From Pseudomonas deceptionensis (GTDB taxonomy: Bacteria; Pseudomonadota; Gammaproteobacteria; Pseudomonadales; Pseudomonadaceae): a stretch of DNA of 64,000 bases. Positions 39,563 to 51,131 of this stretch are shown piece by piece (within the stretch, counting starts at the first letter, position 1; each line of letters starts with the position of its first letter). The stretch is from positions 1,509,501 through 1,573,500 of the forward strand of contig NZ_FNUD01000002.1 in assembly GCF_900106095.1 (NCBI RefSeq), in the 5' to 3' direction. The translations under genes and the position numbers were made by a program. The notes below the pieces were generated by a model that saw nothing but the letters and a program-made list of their open reading frames with translations, searched no databases and had not been told where the DNA came from.

Positions 39563-40516
39563 ATGAACAGCCGGCTCACCGCGCACGTGTCTTTCAAGGC
39601 CCACAGCGCGGTGCCCGCGCTACCCGCTGGCGGGGTGATCGCTCTGATCGCCCCGGCAGGTCCCGCCGAATTCGATTTCAACCTTGCCACCCAATGGATG
39701 CATGCACGCGGCTATCAGCTGCGGGTAATGGCGGGTGTGTGGGAAAAGGACGGCTACCTCGCAGGTTCCGATGCGGTGCGCTTGCGCGACCTGCACGAGG
39801 CCTTCGAGGATGACAGCATTGATGCAATTTTCTGTTTGCGCGGCGGCTATGGCACTCCGCGCTTGCTGGATGGCATCGATTTTGAGCTTCTGCGCCGCCA
39901 TCCCAAGCCTTTTGTGGGCTATAGCGATATCACCGCACTGCACCTGGCGATCACCCGTTACGCGGGCTTTGTCACCTTCCATGGGCCGATGCTCAATGCC
40001 GACCTGTTGGGCAACAAACAGCCGCCTACCGAATCCTCATTGCTGCGCATGCTCAGCGGGCAGCAACTACCCGTGCTGGAGCATCCTGCTGCCTATCCGC
40101 TGACGACCCTTGCGCCAGGCTGTGCCAGTGGCCGTTTGCTGGGCGGCAATCTGTCCATGATCTGCGCCACTCTGGGGACTGCGTTTGAGCTGGATGCTGA
40201 AGACATCATTCTGTTTATCGAAGACGTGAACGAGCCTTTGTACCGGGTTGACCGCTTGCTGACGCACATGCGCCTGGCGGGCAAGCTCAACAGGCTGCGC
40301 GGTGTGCTGGTGGGGGATGTGGCCGGGGTTGATGTTTTGGCATTGAACCGGTTGCTCGCACAAGAGCTGGGCGGGCTTGGCATTCCGGTACTGGCCGGGT
40401 GGCGCAGCGGGCATTGCGACCCGAACCTGACGTTGCCGATGGGCGCCCGGGTACGGCTGGATGCGGATAGGCAGCAGTTGGTGCTTGAACAGGCGGTAGT
40501 AACAGCGAAGATCTAA
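39563..40516 (+). CDS. ldcA: LD-carboxypeptidase (muramoyltetrapeptide carboxypeptidase, S66)
   Basis: 317 residues. Removes the terminal D-Ala from recycled murein tetrapeptides in the cytosol. Nucleophile Ser in VGYSDITALHLA, preceded by FCLRGGYGTPRLL; catalytic Glu and His partners in EDVNEPLYRVDR and SGHCDPNLTLPMG. Feeds the tripeptide that Mpl (also in this window) reuses. ATG lies 4 bases after the lipA stop. Confidence 0.92.
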   Translation: MNSRLTAHVSFKAHSAVPALPAGGVIALIAPAGPAEFDFNLATQWMHARGYQLRVMAGVWEKDGYLAGSDAVRLRDLHEAFEDDSIDAIFCLRGGYGTPRLLDGIDFELLRRHPKPFVGYSDITALHLAITRYAGFVTFHGPMLNADLLGNKQPPTESSLLRMLSGQQLPVLEHPAAYPLTTLAPGCASGRLLGGNLSMICATLGTAFELDAEDIILFIEDVNEPLYRVDRLLTHMRLAGKLNRLRGVLVGDVAGVDVLALNRLLAQELGGLGIPVLAGWRSGHCDPNLTLPMGARVRLDADRQQLVLEQAVVTAKI

Positions 40517-40519
40517 TCC

Positions 40520-40589
40520 TGTGGGAGCGAGCTTGCTCGCGAAGAGTATTACGACGGTGTAACACCCTTCGCGAGCAAGCTCGCTCCCA
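40520..40589. repeat. REPIN of the GTGGGAGCGAGC type
   Basis: Two inverted GTGGGAGCGAGCTTGCTCGCGAA elements around a short spacer, between convergent ldcA and the lytic transglycosylase gene. Confidence 0.9.
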
Positions 40590-40599
40590 CATCTGCTAC

Positions 40600-41907
40600 T
40601 TAGTTGCTACGCAAACTCTCAAGCAACTTGTGACTCGGGTAGCCATCTGCTGGCCAACCCATGGCTTGCTGTGCGCTGCGAATCGCCTTGCGGGTGTTGG
40701 CGCCAATAATGCCGTCTGCATTGCCCGCATCGTAGTTGCGCTGGCTAAGCAGGGTTTGCAACTCGACCCGCTCGGAGCGGCTCAGCGGGCGCTCGTCTTT
40801 AGGCCAGTCCCCTTTGATCGTACCGCCACCATTGAAGCGTTCGGACAACAAGCCCACGGCCAGTGCATAGGACGATGAGTTGTTGTAACGCAGGATGGCG
40901 CGGAAGTTATCCAGCACCAGGAATGCCGGGCCCCGGTAGCCCGCAGGCAGCAGCAGGGTAGCGGTCAATTGCTCTGTACCGGCGGAGTTGGCAGGGAGTG
41001 TGACCCCCAGCTTGCGCCATTCAGCGACGCTCTTTTTGACGGCACCATCGGCCAAGGCGTAGTCAAAGCCGGCAGGCAGTGTGACTTCAAAACCCCATGG
41101 CTGGCCTTGCTTCCAGCCTGAGCTCTGCAGGTAATGGGCGGTAGAAGCCAGGGCGTCAGCCGAGCTGTTCCAGATATCCCGACGGCCATCGCCATCAAAA
41201 TCCACGGCGTGGGTTTCATAGGTTGTGGGGATAAATTGGGTCTGGCCCATGGCGCCGGCCCAGGAACCGAGCATTTTCTCGGGGCTGATATCGCCTTCCT
41301 GAATGATCTTCAGGGCGGCAATCAGTTGGCTTTGGGCGAACTCCGGGCGACGGCCTTCGTAGGCCAGGGTGGCCAGCGAGCGAATGACCGACTTGTTGCC
41401 CTGGAACGAGCCGAAGTTGCTTTCCATGCCCCAAACAGACACCAGAGCCTGGCGATCAACGCCATAACGCTGTTCGATGCGGCTCAGCAGTTCGGCATTT
41501 TGCTCCAGCAAACGCTGGCCATTGCGCACACGCAACGGCGACAGGGCACCCTCGAGGTACTCCCACACCGGGCGGCTGAACTCGGGTTGGCTGCGATCGG
41601 CTTTGATGACGCTCATGTCGGGGGTAATGCCGATAAACGCGTTATCGAACACCAACGGGTTTATCCCGGCTTTCAGGGCCTGATCACGGAAATTGGCTTG
41701 CCACTCGCTGAAGCTCTGAGCGGGCTGGACAAAGGGGGCTGCATCGGTGCTAGGCGCGCTGGTGGTCACCGCTGGAGCGGGAGGCGTCACAGGCAGGGGT
41801 TGAGCATCGGCTGCGGTAGGTTTCTCGGCGCAGGCGACTAAAAGGATGACGCTGGAAGCAGCGATCAGTTGGCGCATTGGCCAACCACGTTTATGACTTA
41901 AGGGCAT
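40600..41907 (-). CDS. Lytic murein transglycosylase (MltB-like lipoprotein with peptidoglycan-binding domain)
   Basis: 435 residues from ATG 41907 (n-region with Lys-Arg, lipobox LLVAC); a second possible start at 41877 gives 425. After a Pro/Ala/Thr linker comes the GH103 domain (SVWGMESNFGSFQGNKSVIRSLATLAYEGRR with catalytic Glu; GAMGQTQFIPTTYETHAVDFDGDGRRD), then a C-terminal PG_binding_1 domain (RNYDAGNADGIIGANTRKAIRSAQ). A second, membrane-anchored paralogue of the mltB at 34.2 kb. Confidence 0.9.
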   Translation of the reverse strand: MPLSHKRGWPMRQLIAASSVILLVACAEKPTAADAQPLPVTPPAPAVTTSAPSTDAAPFVQPAQSFSEWQANFRDQALKAGINPLVFDNAFIGITPDMSVIKADRSQPEFSRPVWEYLEGALSPLRVRNGQRLLEQNAELLSRIEQRYGVDRQALVSVWGMESNFGSFQGNKSVIRSLATLAYEGRRPEFAQSQLIAALKIIQEGDISPEKMLGSWAGAMGQTQFIPTTYETHAVDFDGDGRRDIWNSSADALASTAHYLQSSGWKQGQPWGFEVTLPAGFDYALADGAVKKSVAEWRKLGVTLPANSAGTEQLTATLLLPAGYRGPAFLVLDNFRAILRYNNSSSYALAVGLLSERFNGGGTIKGDWPKDERPLSRSERVELQTLLSQRNYDAGNADGIIGANTRKAIRSAQQAMGWPADGYPSHKLLESLRSN

Positions 41908-41957
41908 GCGCAGGTCCAGGTAATGCAAATCAGATGCAGACCTTATCATCCCCGCTG

Positions 41958-42107
41958 TCAGGCAGCCAGAAAGTAAAAAGCCTCCCGGTCTCTCGACTGG
42001 AAGGCTTCGCGGCGGTAGCTGCCTTTGCCTTTGGCGGGGCGTTCCTGGCGGCTGCGGAACAGGGGCTGGGCGACAATGGATTTGGCCTTGTTGGGGCGCT
42101 TGTTCAT
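41958..42107 (-). CDS. arfA: Alternative ribosome-rescue factor ArfA
   Basis: 49 residues (MNKRPNKAKSIVAQPLF..., then SRQERPAKGKGSYRR and ending YFLAA). The PLFRSRQ...KGKGSYRR core corresponds to the ArfA PLFRQR...KGKGSYMRK motif. ArfA binds stalled non-stop ribosomes and recruits RF2 when trans-translation fails. An intrinsic terminator lies inside codons near position 37-45, so most mRNA should lack the stop codon and be degraded through tmRNA tagging unless tmRNA is lacking; this is the known ArfA control logic. Located between a lytic transglycosylase and holA. Confidence 0.85.
   Translation of the reverse strand: MNKRPNKAKSIVAQPLFRSRQERPAKGKGSYRREAFQSRDREAFYFLAA
41975..42007 (-). terminator. 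Intrinsic terminator inside the arfA reading frame
   Basis: On the minus strand AAGCCTTCC ... GGGAGGCTT (8 of 9 pairs) followed by a run of five T (bases 41975-41979), within the coding region about 17 bases before the stop. Confidence 0.75.
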
Positions 42108-42189
42108 GATTTGTACTCTCGCGTGTTTTGAACAAGCGCAAATCATCGGCCAGATTTTTTGATCTGTCCAGTGCCTCCCACAGAACCTT

Positions 42190-42287
42190 GTAGCCGCTGC
42201 CGAAGGCTGCGATAAGGGCCACAGGCCCTTCTAAATAAAGGGGCCGCTTCGCAGCCCATCGCAGCCTCGTTCCTCGTCAGCGGCTAC
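42190..42287. repeat. REPIN of the GTAGCCGCTG type
   Basis: Inverted REP pair between holA and arfA, with a GC-rich spacer carrying a secondary AAGGGCC/GGCCCTT repeat. Confidence 0.85.
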
Positions 42288-42298
42288 AGGTTTGGGGG

Positions 42299-43336
42299 TT
42301 ATTCCGCAGGCAGATTCAGCCGTTGCCCACACATCAACAGCGCCAGACGGCTAAGGCTGCTCCAGGCCGAACCTGGCGCCTGGCCCTTGATTTGCGCATC
42401 GATACGTTGCGCGTCCATCAGCAATTGCGCCCAGCGCTGCGCCGAATAGCGTTGCAGGGCTTTGCTCATCAAGGGTTTGCGTTTGTCCCACACCGGAGGG
42501 CGGGCCTGGCTGAATGCCTTGTCCAGCGGGATACCCTGACTGTATTGCAGTGAAATGTTGGCCAGTACCCGCAGTTCACGAGCCAGTGCCCACAAAATGA
42601 CCGGAGGCTCCACGCCTTCACCGCGCAAGCCTTCCAGCATGCGCAATGCGTGGGCTGCCTCGCCGTTGAGCACCGCATCCACCAGCCCGAAAACGTCAAA
42701 GCGTGCACTGTCAGCCACCGCAGCCTGTACGGTTTCGACGGTGATCTGGCCTTCTTCGGCCATCAGCTTGAGCTTTTCGATTTCCTGGGCGGCCGCCAGC
42801 AAGTTGCCTTCGACCCGCGCTGCGATCAGTTCGACCGCATCCTGGCTGGCAGACAAGCCGGCCTGGGACAATCGTTGGCGGATCCATTGCGGCAGCTGGT
42901 TGGTGTCCACTGGCCAGATCTGTACGAACTGGGTGTGTTGCCCGTCGATAAGCGCCTTGCCCCACTTGGTCTTTTGCGCGCTGCCATCAAGCTTGGGCAG
43001 GCTGATCAACAGCAGGGTGTCTTCGGCCGGGCGCGAGCAGTACTCGATCAGGGCGGCAGCACCCTTGTCACCGGGTTTGCCTGAGGGAAGGCGCAGTTCC
43101 AGCAGGCGCCTTTGGGCAAACAGCGACATGCTGGCGCCCGCCTGCAGCAACGAGCCCCAGTCAAAACTGGCGTCGGCGCTGAACACCTGGCGTTCATCAA
43201 AACCTTGTTGGCGGGCGGTACTGCGAATGGCGTCTGCCGCTTCCTGGCACAGCAACGGGTCGTCGCCGCTGATGATGTAGACCGGCGAGAGATTGCCTTG
43301 CAGGTGTTTGGCGAGTTGGGCGGGGGCGAGTTTCAT
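42299..43336 (-). CDS. holA: DNA polymerase III delta subunit
   Basis: 345 residues from ATG 43336. The wrench of the clamp loader that opens the beta clamp. Family stretches: VYIISGDDPLLCQEAADAIRSTARQQGFDERQVFSAD, RLLELRLPSGKPGDKGAAALIEYCSRP, ARVEGNLLAAAQEIEKLKLMAE. Frames further upstream overlap the gap and lptE and are not needed. Order leuS-lptE-holA is conserved in gammaproteobacteria. Confidence 0.95.
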   Translation of the reverse strand: MKLAPAQLAKHLQGNLSPVYIISGDDPLLCQEAADAIRSTARQQGFDERQVFSADASFDWGSLLQAGASMSLFAQRRLLELRLPSGKPGDKGAAALIEYCSRPAEDTLLLISLPKLDGSAQKTKWGKALIDGQHTQFVQIWPVDTNQLPQWIRQRLSQAGLSASQDAVELIAARVEGNLLAAAQEIEKLKLMAEEGQITVETVQAAVADSARFDVFGLVDAVLNGEAAHALRMLEGLRGEGVEPPVILWALARELRVLANISLQYSQGIPLDKAFSQARPPVWDKRKPLMSKALQRYSAQRWAQLLMDAQRIDAQIKGQAPGSAWSSLSRLALLMCGQRLNLPAE

Positions 43337-43354
43337 AGGGGCTATAACGATAGC

Positions 43355-43372
43355 GGGGCGCTTGAGCGCCCC
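43355..43372. promoter_or_regulatory. Hairpin between lptE and holA
   Basis: Perfect GGGGCGC / GCGCCCC stem with TTGA loop and no T-run; likely an mRNA-shaping or partial attenuation element within the operon. Confidence 0.45.
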
Positions 43373-43379
43373 GTATGCC

Positions 43380-43985
43380 TTACTGGTTTTGCAGTTCGAG
43401 TGGCGACTGTTGAGGGGTTTCCTCTTGAGCCTTGCGTGCAGCTTCGATGGCGTCGGCTTCAGCCTTGGCCTTCGCATCGGCAACCTGTTGCAGCTTTTCC
43501 AGCTGGGCCGGGGTCAGTTGCTCCAGGCGCAGTACCATTTGCTGGATGAGGTCGCGACGCATCTCTTTGCGGATCATCACGGCTTCCTGACCGGAGCCTG
43601 CAATGTTGCTAGCGTCCTGCAGGTAAACCTTGTGCGCTTCAACCTTGTTGCTGAGCAGCGTCAGGTTGTTATGGCCCACGACTTCGTAGTTGAGCACGTT
43701 GGTCAGTTCATACTCGGCCGTACCACCGTTGCCGGAGTAGCTGGCGGAACGCTGGGTTTCTTTTTCGTTGGTCAGAATCAGTTTGTACGGAGCATTGGCG
43801 GTGAGTTTGACGCCGCTGCTTTCCAGTACCTGACGCAGTTCACGTACGGTATCGCCATAGGCGTTGCGTGCACTGACGTCGAGTTCAGTGATTGTCAGCT
43901 GGTTGGTGCCGGTACCGCGCAGCTGGAAGCCGCAGGCGCTCAACAGAACAGCGAGACCCATCACCAGCAAGTTGCGTTTGATCAT
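43380..43985 (-). CDS. lptE: LPS-assembly lipoprotein LptE
   Basis: 201 residues. Lipoprotein signal with lipobox LLSAC (Cys18, LSACGFQLRGTG), the usual LptE start. Plugs the LptD barrel and helps insert LPS in the outer leaflet. The long Ala/Glu/Lys-rich tail (about 160-201) is a Pseudomonas-type extension. Between leuS and holA. Confidence 0.95.
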   Translation of the reverse strand: MIKRNLLVMGLAVLLSACGFQLRGTGTNQLTITELDVSARNAYGDTVRELRQVLESSGVKLTANAPYKLILTNEKETQRSASYSGNGGTAEYELTNVLNYEVVGHNNLTLLSNKVEAHKVYLQDASNIAGSGQEAVMIRKEMRRDLIQQMVLRLEQLTPAQLEKLQQVADAKAKAEADAIEAARKAQEETPQQSPLELQNQ

Positions 43986-44073
43986 GTGTTGCTCCCCTTG
44001 AAACCGGATAGGCCGACATGCGGCCCTGAAGGTCTTGTTGGACGCCCGCACAGGGTGCGGGCGCCTGTTCCAA

Positions 44074-46716
<2,643 letters not shown>

Positions 46717-46915
46717 TCAACAAATACCGGCTAATGTGTTGCCCGGTCAGGTTGGAGTAGGAGTTACAGGAAGTCCCGTAGCATACATGACCCCACTCTA
46801 TCGAGGGAAACCCTGATTGCCTCATCATTCCGTTGGTCGCAGCAGTGCACCGGTTCTATATGCGCAGCTAAGCTCAGTCGTGGGGGAGATATATTTCCTT
46901 TAATGAGGTGTACGG

Positions 46916-47203
46916 ATGGCAGAGTTGCAACGCAGCGTAGGAACATCGCAAGTGTATGAGCGGCTGATTGATCGTTTGAGTGTGGCTCTTGATTCAGCAA
47001 GGACAGCTGTCCTGTTACGTGATGAACGTCCTGTAGAGTTGGAATTGCGAGGCTTGAGTCGTGCCGAGCTGGAGTTGATCAACATTTATTTGAACCGGAT
47101 CGGGCGTGAGGCTGATGGACGCTCGCAAGGCAGCATGAACATGCAGGATGCCCCTTATAAAGCCAAGGTCATCTGGCTTAAAGACAGGGTGCAGGGAGCG
47201 TAG
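46916..47203 (+). CDS. Conserved small protein of unknown function
   Basis: 95 residues, good ribosome site (TGAGGTG 7 bases upstream). Mostly helical and charged (VYERLIDRLSVALDSARTAVLLRDERPVELELRGLSRAELELINIYLNRIGREADG). No membrane segment, signal or recognised motif. By position it matches the hypothetical PA3986-type gene beside leuS. Divergent from leuS, with 235 bases between them. Confidence 0.7.
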   Translation: MAELQRSVGTSQVYERLIDRLSVALDSARTAVLLRDERPVELELRGLSRAELELINIYLNRIGREADGRSQGSMNMQDAPYKAKVIWLKDRVQGA

Positions 47204-47352
47204 GGCCATGCGGCGATTCAAGTCGGGCCCTCAGGTCGCATACAGCGGTACCCCGGGTTGATGCATCAGGCGTTTGTGTTCGGGTTTCTAACCTGCGCTG
47301 TTGATGCGTCCCTTCAACCCACTTAGGCTTCGGGCATCTTTGGAGATGCTCG

Positions 47353-48114
47353 ATGCCTATTCGATATTTTTTTAAACAACTTCTGTTACCTCCCGGAATT
47401 CTCTTGCTGCTCCTGGTTCTCGCCTGGTGGCTGCGCCATTCGCGTCCGCGTTTGGCCGGTATGCTGTTTGCCTTGGGCGTGGGTGGTTTCTGGCTGATGA
47501 GCTTGCCGGTGATGGTGCAGTGGAGTGCCAGTGTGCTTGAGCGCGAACCTGCACTTGCCCGGAGCGAGTGGTCGACGCTGGCCCAGCGTGCCGATGCCAT
47601 CGTGTTGTTGGGGTCGGGGCGTGAGCAGGGTGATCCGGCATGGGGCAGTGATCAGCCGACGGGGGTAGGGCTGGAGCGTCAGCGTTATGCGGCCCGGTTG
47701 GCCAAGGCGTCGGGGTTGCCGGTATTGGTCACCGGTGGTTTGCATTACGGCGTGCCGCCCAGCGAGGCACAGTTGATGGCGGACTCAATGCGTGATGACT
47801 TCGCCGTGAATGTGCGCTGGAAGGAAGAGCAAAGTCGCACCACGTGGGAAAACGCTCAAATGAGCGCAGATATTTTGTTGCCGCTGGGGATCAAGCGGGT
47901 GGTTGTGGTGACTCAGGCCTGGCACATGTCGCGTTCGAAGTGGAGTTTTGAACAGGCGGGCTTTGACGTGGTACCCGCACCGGTTGGATTCTGGAGTGTA
48001 GACAATGGGCGGCCGCTGGGTGGCTGGATGCCAGAGTACAAGTCGTTCTGGCAGTCCGGGTTGTTGATCAATGAAGCGGTTGGGCAGATTGCCTATCCGC
48101 TTTTTTACCGGTAA
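47353..48114 (+). CDS. YdcF/ElyC-family (DUF218) envelope protein
   Basis: 253 residues. Two N-terminal membrane helices (about 10-28 and 34-56) and a DUF218 domain with AIVLLGSGREQ, YAARLAKASGLPVLVTGG, SRTTWENAQMSADIL and VTQAWHMSRSKWSFEQAG. ElyC/SanA/YdcF relatives act in envelope or undecaprenyl-phosphate metabolism. Strong GGAG site 6 bases before the ATG. Confidence 0.9.
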   Translation: MPIRYFFKQLLLPPGILLLLLVLAWWLRHSRPRLAGMLFALGVGGFWLMSLPVMVQWSASVLEREPALARSEWSTLAQRADAIVLLGSGREQGDPAWGSDQPTGVGLERQRYAARLAKASGLPVLVTGGLHYGVPPSEAQLMADSMRDDFAVNVRWKEEQSRTTWENAQMSADILLPLGIKRVVVVTQAWHMSRSKWSFEQAGFDVVPAPVGFWSVDNGRPLGGWMPEYKSFWQSGLLINEAVGQIAYPLFYR

Positions 48115-48140
48115 CCGGGGGGAGCAATGGCTTGGCTGCT

Positions 48141-48212
48141 GTGGGAGTGAGCCTGCTCGCGATGTAAGCACTGCAGTCGCAGTGAGGCGTTCGCGAGCAG
48201 GCTCTCTCCCAC
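48141..48212. repeat. REPIN of the GTGGGAG type between convergent genes
   Basis: GTGGGAGTGAGCCTGCTCGCGA and its inverted partner around a short spacer, between the DUF218 gene and lnt. Confidence 0.85.
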
Positions 48213-48247
48213 AGCGGATTGCCCACATCGGAGATGCCCGGCAGGCG

Positions 48248-49771
48248 CTATACCGTCTTGGCAATCCGGCTGGTGATCAGCGCCCAGCCGATCAGCAGGC
48301 TGCACAGGATGATCAGCGGCCACGAGCGCCATTGCAGGTAAGGCGTCAGGTCATGCATAGGCACCACTTCGCCATACATGATGCCGCGTTCAAACTGCGG
48401 GATCTGCGTGGTGATTTGCCCAAATGGGTCGATCAGCGCAGTCACGCCATTGTTGGTCGCCCGGATCATCCAGCGTCCCGCTTCCAGGGCGCGCATTTGC
48501 GCCATCTGCAAGTGTTGCAGCGGGCCGATCGAGGTGCCGAACCAGGTGTCGTTGCTGATGGTCAGCAAAATGTCGCTCTGGGCCGCAAGGCCGGCCACGA
48601 AGTCCGGGTACACCACTTCATAGCAAATCAGCGGCGCGATCTGGTAACCCTTGGCTTGCAGCATGGCCTGGTCGGCCGGGCCGCGGGCAAAGTCCGACAT
48701 TGGCAGGTCGAAGAAGGCGATCAAGCCACGCAACACATCCTGCATCGGCACGTACTCACCAAACGGCACCAGTTTCTGTTTCAGGTAGATGCCATCGGCT
48801 TCCCCGACAGCGGTAATGCCGTTGAAGAAGCGCTGCTCGTGACGCACTTCCTGGCGAATCGGTACGCCGGTAATCAGCGCCGAGTTTCGATCCGCAGCAA
48901 ACCGCCCCATCATGCTCAGAAAGCCTTCCGCGTTTTCTTTGAGCACCGGCACAGCGGTTTCTGGCCAGACGATCAAGTCGACCCGCTTGGAGCTGAAGGT
49001 CATGTCGCGGTACAGGGCCAGCTGCGCATTAAGCTGCGCGGGGTCCCATTTCATGCTTTGTTCGATGTTGCCCTGGATCGCCGCCACGCTTAACGGATCG
49101 CCCGAGGGGCTGGTCCAGGCGTGGTGCTTGAGAGCCTGGCCGAGGCACCAGGGGCCGAGCAGGAGCAACACGCCAGCGGCGACAAAGGCTTTGCGTTTGG
49201 CCTTGATCAGGCGTGGCAGGTTGCACAGCAGGGCTGCGGTCAGCGCCAGGGTGAAAGAGATCAGCCACATGCCGCCCAGCGGGGCCAGCCCGGCCAGCGG
49301 GCCGTCGAGCTGACTGTAACCGGAGTACAGCCATGGGAAGCCGGTGAGGAACCAGCCGCGAAACGCTTCCTGGGCGACCCACAACGCAGCAAACGCCAGC
49401 GTGTCGGCCAGCGGCGCTTCGTTACGGCGAATCCAGCGAGCCCAGAGCCAGGCAGGCAGGGCAAAGAACCAGGCAATTGCCGCCGTGAATGCCAGCATCA
49501 ACAGCCCGGCCAGCAGCACCGAAGCGCCACCGAAGTGGTGAATGCTGTAGTAGATCCAGCTGGTGCCCGCGCCAAACAGGCCAAAGCCGTAGCACCAGCC
49601 ACGGCCCAGCGCTTGTTTTGGGGGCAGGTCGCGCAAGCCGAGGTAGAACATGGCCAGGGCAACCAGTGCCAACGGCCAGATATCGAAGGGGGCCAACGCC
49701 AGGGTTGTCAGTGCGCCGGCCACCACGGCCAGCAAGTTACCGGGCCAGCCGGGTGAGGTTATCCAGCGCAT
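48248..49771 (-). CDS. lnt: Apolipoprotein N-acyltransferase
   Basis: 507 residues. Six or so N-terminal membrane helices and a periplasmic nitrilase-like domain with the Glu (WPETAVP), Lys (KQKLVPFGEYVP) and Cys (APLICYEVVYPD) triad. Adds the third acyl chain to lipoproteins; this window alone encodes several clients (RlpA, LptE, the MORN protein). Next to corC as is usual. Confidence 0.97.
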   Translation of the reverse strand: MRWITSPGWPGNLLAVVAGALTTLALAPFDIWPLALVALAMFYLGLRDLPPKQALGRGWCYGFGLFGAGTSWIYYSIHHFGGASVLLAGLLMLAFTAAIAWFFALPAWLWARWIRRNEAPLADTLAFAALWVAQEAFRGWFLTGFPWLYSGYSQLDGPLAGLAPLGGMWLISFTLALTAALLCNLPRLIKAKRKAFVAAGVLLLLGPWCLGQALKHHAWTSPSGDPLSVAAIQGNIEQSMKWDPAQLNAQLALYRDMTFSSKRVDLIVWPETAVPVLKENAEGFLSMMGRFAADRNSALITGVPIRQEVRHEQRFFNGITAVGEADGIYLKQKLVPFGEYVPMQDVLRGLIAFFDLPMSDFARGPADQAMLQAKGYQIAPLICYEVVYPDFVAGLAAQSDILLTISNDTWFGTSIGPLQHLQMAQMRALEAGRWMIRATNNGVTALIDPFGQITTQIPQFERGIMYGEVVPMHDLTPYLQWRSWPLIILCSLLIGWALITSRIAKTV

Positions 49772-49792
49772 TTCAATCCTTGGTATTGAGGT

Positions 49793-50632
49793 TTAGCGGG
49801 CAATAGGCGTCAGGCGAATCAGATGAATCCGGCGACTGTCAGCATTCAGGATGCGGAAGCGGTAAGGGCCGATTTCAGTGATTTCGTTGCGTTTTGGCAA
49901 GTGCCCGAACGCGCTCATGACCAGACCGCCCACAGTGTCGAATTCATCGTCGGAGAATTCGCTGTCGAAGAACTCGTTGAAGTTCTCGATCGGGGTCAGG
50001 GCCTTGATCAGGAAGTCACCGCTGGGCAGTGGCTTGATGTAGCTGTCTTCCTCGACATCGTGCTCGTCTTCGATGTCGCCGACGATCTGTTCCAGAACGT
50101 CTTCAATCGTCACCAGACCCGCCACGCCGCCGTACTCGTCAATGACGATGGCCATGTGGTTGTGGTTGGCCCGGAACTCACGCAACAACACGTTAAGGCG
50201 CTTGGACTCAGGGACAAATGTCGCCGGACGCAGCAAATCCTTGATGTTGTACTTGTCGCCGTTCTCCTGAAGGATCAGCGGCAGCAGGTCTTTGGCCAGA
50301 AGTACGCCCAGGACGTCGTCGTGGCTTTCGCCGATCACCGGATAGCGCGAGTGCGCCGCTTCGATGATCGCCGGGAGAAACTCTCGGGGTGTCTGGGTCG
50401 CCCTGATGCTGATCATCTGCGAGCGCGGAACCATGATGTCCCGTACTTGCAGGTCAGCCACTTGAATGGCGCCTTCGACGATGGCCAGCGCTTCGCTGTC
50501 CAGCAGTTTGTTCTGATGTGCTTCGCGCAGCAGCTCAAGCAGCTCCTGGCGGTTTTTCGGCTCATGGGCAAATGCCTGGGTCAGCTTACCTAACCATGAC
50601 TTTTGCCCGTTGCTCGATCGGTCTTCGCTCAT
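49793..50632 (-). CDS. corC: CorC/YbeX hemolysin-like CBS protein
   Basis: 279 residues. Paired CBS domains (VRDIMVPRSQMISIRATQTP...; HMAIVIDEYGGVAGLVTIEDVLEQIVGDIEDEHD) and a C-terminal CorC_HlyC domain (GLVMSAFGHLPKRNEITEIGPYRFRILNADSRRIHLI). Cytosolic, linked to Mg/Co efflux and ribosome maturation phenotypes. In the ybeZ-ybeY-corC-lnt operon. Confidence 0.94.
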   Translation of the reverse strand: MSEDRSSNGQKSWLGKLTQAFAHEPKNRQELLELLREAHQNKLLDSEALAIVEGAIQVADLQVRDIMVPRSQMISIRATQTPREFLPAIIEAAHSRYPVIGESHDDVLGVLLAKDLLPLILQENGDKYNIKDLLRPATFVPESKRLNVLLREFRANHNHMAIVIDEYGGVAGLVTIEDVLEQIVGDIEDEHDVEEDSYIKPLPSGDFLIKALTPIENFNEFFDSEFSDDEFDTVGGLVMSAFGHLPKRNEITEIGPYRFRILNADSRRIHLIRLTPIAR

Positions 50633-50672
50633 AGCGATTTACTCGTATCCCTTGGTAGTTTCAGTGGGTGTA

Positions 50673-51131
50673 TCAGGTTTCGTCGTCTGCATACGGGTCA
50701 GGATGACCCAGTTCTGCAAGCAACGTTCGTTCCAGTGCTTCCATTTCTTCGGCTTCTTCATCTTCTATATGGTCGTAACCCAGAAGATGCAAGCAGCCGT
50801 GAATCACCAGATGGGCCCAGTGGGCTTCAAGGCTTTTGCCTTGTTCCGCGGCTTCGCGTTCAACCACTGCCACGCAAATGACCAGATCGCCCAGCAACGG
50901 GATATCCAGAAACTCGTCGGGCACGTCGGCCGGGAAGGACAGCACGTTGGTCGCGTAGTCTTTCTGGCGCCAGGTGTGATTAAGCTCACGGCCTTCGGGT
51001 TCGTCTACTAGACGAATGGTCATTTCCGAATCAGCGGTGCGCTGGCGCAGGGCCAGTTCGCACCATTGGCGGAACTGGGCTTCGGTGGGTGCCGTTGCCT
51101 CGGTGGCCAGTTGCAGGTCAAGCTCAAGCAT
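50673..51131 (-). CDS. ybeY: Endoribonuclease YbeY
   Basis: 152 residues. Zinc hydrolase acting in 16S rRNA 3'-end maturation and ribosome quality control. Metal ligands His111, His115 and His121 in [28 protein letters not shown] is the family core. Its start overlaps the ybeZ stop by 8 bases, so translation is coupled. Confidence 0.96.
   Translation of the reverse strand: MLELDLQLATEATAPTEAQFRQWCELALRQRTADSEMTIRLVDEPEGRELNHTWRQKDYATNVLSFPADVPDEFLDIPLLGDLVICVAVVEREAAEQGKSLEAHWAHLVIHGCLHLLGYDHIEDEEAEEMEALERTLLAELGHPDPYADDET

Noticed and set aside
40520..40589. CRISPR-like repeats from the GTGGGAGCGAGC elements
   Set aside because: Copies occur singly or as inverted pairs kilobases apart; no regular spacer array exists, and they fit REP/REPIN elements.
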